Shown here piece after piece: positions 61,755-64,000 of a stretch of 64,000 bases of DNA (within the stretch, counting starts at the first letter, position 1; each line of letters opens with the position of its first letter). The stretch covers positions 124,001-188,000 of the forward strand of contig NZ_JACYUG010000003.1 in NCBI RefSeq assembly GCF_014841615.1, in the 5' to 3' direction. The stretch is from Sphingomonas sp. CFBP 8760 (GTDB lineage: Bacteria > Pseudomonadota > Alphaproteobacteria > Sphingomonadales > Sphingomonadaceae). Both the position numbers and the translations under genes were made by a program. The notes under the pieces are model-generated. The model was not told the origin of the DNA, searched no databases, and was given only the letters and a program-made list of their open reading frames with translations.

Positions 61755-62824
61755 TGTTGTTCTGGATCGCCGAGCATCTGGGTTTCCAGGGGCTCCTCAA
61801 CCTCATCCGCTACCAATCGTTCCGGACGGGCGCGGCGGTGGCGACGGCGCTGTTCATCGGCCTGATCATCGGGCCGAGGTTCATCGGCTGGCTGCGCGTG
61901 CGCCAGGGCAAGGGCCAGCCGATCCGTGCCGACGGGCCGCAGACCCACCTCGCCAAGCGCGGCACGCCGACGATGGGCGGGTTGATGATCCTGACCGCGA
62001 TGGCGCTGGCGATCCTGTTGTGGATGGACCTTGCCAATCCGTATGTCTGGGCGTGCCTGTTCGTGACGCTGGGGTTCGGCGCGATCGGCTTCCTCGACGA
62101 TTACGACAAGGTAAGGAAGGCGACGACGGCGGGCGTGCCCGGTCGTGTGCGGCTGCTGCTGGAATTCCTGATCGCCGGGATCGCGGCGTGGATCATCATG
62201 CGCCAGAACGGCACCGGCCTGTACCTGCCCTTCACCAACCGCATGTATATCGAACTCTGGTATTTCTACCCGCTGTTCGCCGCGTTCACGATCGTCGCCT
62301 TCGGCAACGCGGTGAACCTGACCGACGGGCTCGATGGCCTCGCGACGATGCCGGTCATCATCGCCAGCGTTGCGCTGATGGTCATCGTCTATCTGGCCGG
62401 CAATGCGAAGTTCGCGGATTATCTGGGCATCCAGCATGTGCCGGGCGCGGGTGAGCTGGCGATCTTCTGCGGCGCGGTCGTGGGGGCGGGGCTTGCCTTC
62501 CTATGGTTCAACGCCCCCCCCGCGGCGGTCTTCATGGGCGACACCGGCAGCCTCGCGCTCGGCGGAGCGCTCGGCACCATCGCGGTGGTCGCGCATCACG
62601 AGATCGTGCTGGGCATCATCGGCGGCTTGTTCGTGGTCGAGGCGCTGAGCGTCATCATCCAGGTGTTCTTCTACAAGCGCACCGGCCGCCGCGTGTTCCG
62701 CATGGCGCCGATCCACCATCATTTCGAACAGCTCGGCTGGTCGGAACCGACCGTGGTGATCCGCTTCTGGATCATCGCCTTCGTGCTGGCGCTGGCCGGC
62801 CTGTCGACGTTGAAGCTGCGGTGA
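61754..62824 (+). CDS. mraY: Phospho-N-acetylmuramoyl-pentapeptide transferase
   Basis: 356 residues, about ten membrane spans. Conserved MraY elements are [62 protein letters not shown] and the late [15 protein letters not shown]. It transfers phospho-MurNAc-pentapeptide to undecaprenyl phosphate to make lipid I. Asp residues of FLDDYD and NLTDGLDG are the catalytic/Mg-binding positions. It overlaps murF upstream and murD downstream (GTGA). Confidence 0.97.
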   Translation: MLFWIAEHLGFQGLLNLIRYQSFRTGAAVATALFIGLIIGPRFIGWLRVRQGKGQPIRADGPQTHLAKRGTPTMGGLMILTAMALAILLWMDLANPYVWACLFVTLGFGAIGFLDDYDKVRKATTAGVPGRVRLLLEFLIAGIAAWIIMRQNGTGLYLPFTNRMYIELWYFYPLFAAFTIVAFGNAVNLTDGLDGLATMPVIIASVALMVIVYLAGNAKFADYLGIQHVPGAGELAIFCGAVVGAGLAFLWFNAPPAAVFMGDTGSLALGGALGTIAVVAHHEIVLGIIGGLFVVEALSVIIQVFFYKRTGRRVFRMAPIHHHFEQLGWSEPTVVIRFWIIAFVLALAGLSTLKLR

Positions 62825-64000
62825 TCGTCGCACGTGAATGGGCGGGCCGGCGCTATGCCGTGCTGGGGCTGGCGCGTTCCGGCACGGCGACGGTCGCCGC
62901 GCTCGAAGCGGGCGGGGCCGACGTGACGGCATGGGATACCGATGAGGCGCGGCGTCAGCCGTTCGTGCGCGAAACGGTGGATGCGGGCACGCTGACGCTT
63001 GCCCCGCTCGACGACGTGACGGGTTTCGACGCGCTGGTGGTGTCGCCCGGGGTGCCGCTCAACACCCATCCGCTGGCGGACAAGGCGCGCGCGGCGGGGG
63101 TGCCGATCATCGGCGATATCGAACTGTTCGCGCAGGCCCGCGCGGACCTGCCGCCGCACAAGGTCGTCGGCATCACCGGCACCAACGGCAAATCGACCAC
63201 CACCGCGCTGGTGAAGCATCTGTGCGACACCGCCGACATCCCGGCGCTGATGGGCGGCAATATCGGACTGCCGATCCTCGAACAGGTGCCGCTGCCGGCG
63301 GGCGGCGTCTATGTGCTGGAACTGTCCAGCTACCAGATCGACCTGACGCAAAGCCTCGACTGCGACGTCGCGGTGCTGCTCAACGTCACGCCCGACCATC
63401 TCGACCGGTATGACGGGTTCGACGCCTATGCCGCGTCCAAGGCGCGGCTGTTCGCGATGCAGTCGCCGGGCCACGACGCGGTGATCGGCATCGGCGACGC
63501 CCCCTCCGCCGCGATCGCCCGTTCGCTGTCGGCACGCGGCGAGCATCTGACCAAGATCGCGCCTGGCGTCTGCATGGACCAGCGCGGCTGGCCGTCGTTG
63601 CAGGGACCGCACAACGCGCAGAACGCGCTCGCCGCCATCGCCGTCGCGCGCGCGCTGGGGATCGCGGAGGCGGATATCGACCGTGGCCTCGCCAGCTTCG
63701 CCGGCCTGCCGCACCGGATGGAGCGGGTCGCGACGATCGGCGGGGTCGCCTTCGTCAACGATTCCAAGGCGACCAACCCCGACAGCGCCGCCCCCGCGCT
63801 CGCCGCCTTCCCGCGCATCCACTGGATCGTCGGTGGCAAGCCCAAGGGCGACGACCTGAGCGCCTGCGCGCCGCATTTCGATCACGTCGTCCACGCCTAT
63901 ACGATCGGGGAGGCGGGGCCGCGCTTCGCGGAGGTACTGGCTCCGCACCTGCCCGTCGATCGTCTCGACACGCTGGCTGCCGCCGTGGCAGCGGCGGCGG
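62821..64000 (+). CDS. murD: UDP-MurNAc-L-Ala:D-Glu ligase, 3' truncated
   Basis: About 393 residues are present before the window ends; no stop is seen. It starts at GTG 62821 overlapping the mraY stop. Motifs are [19 protein letters not shown], the ATP loop [46 protein letters not shown] and [16 protein letters not shown]. The C-terminal lysine region [17 protein letters not shown] is also visible. MurD adds D-glutamate to UDP-MurNAc-L-Ala. Its place after mraY matches the dcw order. Confidence 0.95.
   Translation, partial: MIVAREWAGRRYAVLGLARSGTATVAALEAGGADVTAWDTDEARRQPFVRETVDAGTLTLAPLDDVTGFDALVVSPGVPLNTHPLADKARAAGVPIIGDIELFAQARADLPPHKVVGITGTNGKSTTTALVKHLCDTADIPALMGGNIGLPILEQVPLPAGGVYVLELSSYQIDLTQSLDCDVAVLLNVTPDHLDRYDGFDAYAASKARLFAMQSPGHDAVIGIGDAPSAAIARSLSARGEHLTKIAPGVCMDQRGWPSLQGPHNAQNALAAIAVARALGIAEADIDRGLASFAGLPHRMERVATIGGVAFVNDSKATNPDSAAPALAAFPRIHWIVGGKPKGDDLSACAPHFDHVVHAYTIGEAGPRFAEVLAPHLPVDRLDTLAAAVAAAA

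Overview
The window is GC-rich chromosomal DNA from an alphaproteobacterium, almost certainly a Sphingomonadaceae member close to Sphingomonas. This rests on several features: large TonB-dependent receptors with the sphingomonad plug style, a FecI/FecR pair beside an STN-domain receptor, the dcw order mraZ-rsmH-ftsL-ftsI-murE-murF-mraY-murD, a meso-DAP-type MurE, and GGAAC-N16/17-CGTT promoters of the alphaproteobacterial general stress sigma factor EcfG. No phage, plasmid, transposase or CRISPR genes are visible. Species identity is inference.

Layout. Positions 1-3637 hold a truncated TonB-dependent receptor and a secreted AbgB-like M20 amidohydrolase. Positions 4073-8275 hold a FecR/FecI regulator pair divergent from its probable receptor. 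Positions 8715-12627 are the conserved tesA / ybbA-ybbP arrangement. Positions 12832-13673 encode two small stress-type proteins. Positions 13688-27420 are a large alpha-glucan/trehalose cluster (glgE, treS-maltokinase fusion, glgX, treZ, malQ, treY). Within it, one group of two genes and one group of four are each joined by 4-base stop/start overlaps. Positions 27518-38160 hold envelope and stress functions: an AI-2E-type permease, a YihY-type membrane protein, a TonB receptor, a DUF808 protein, an MscS channel, topoisomerase IB, a PfpI protein and a small membrane protein. Positions 38230-45861 carry an MFS transporter, SodC, ThpR, a Bax-inhibitor-1 protein, a transglutaminase-like protein, an extensin-like protein, a NUDIX hydrolase and small unknowns. 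Positions 45854-51747 are regulatory: a PAS hybrid histidine kinase, a hemerythrin-like protein, three Crp/Fnr regulators (two of them a tandem duplication) and a DUF6894 protein. A tRNA-Ala(CGC), a disordered DUF2171-type protein and an oxidoreductase follow. The window ends in the division/cell-wall cluster from mraZ to a truncated murD.

How it fits together. GlgE, TreS-Mak, GlgX, MalQ, TreY and TreZ can together interconvert trehalose, maltose, maltose-1-phosphate and alpha-glucan, so the cluster looks like a trehalose/glucan cycling module. No glgA, glgB or glgC is present here. Exact EcfG-type promoters lie upstream of at least four transcription units, one of them bidirectional, and near-matches precede glgX, the PfpI gene and the DUF6894 gene. 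Much of the window may therefore belong to the general stress response.

Seven full copies and one half copy of a roughly 78-bp palindromic repeat are scattered between genes. Three AATCCC units at exact 10-bp spacing upstream of mraZ match the architecture of MraZ operators. A TGTGT/ACACA dyad precedes each of the three Crp/Fnr units. All calls come from reading the sequence; no database search was run.
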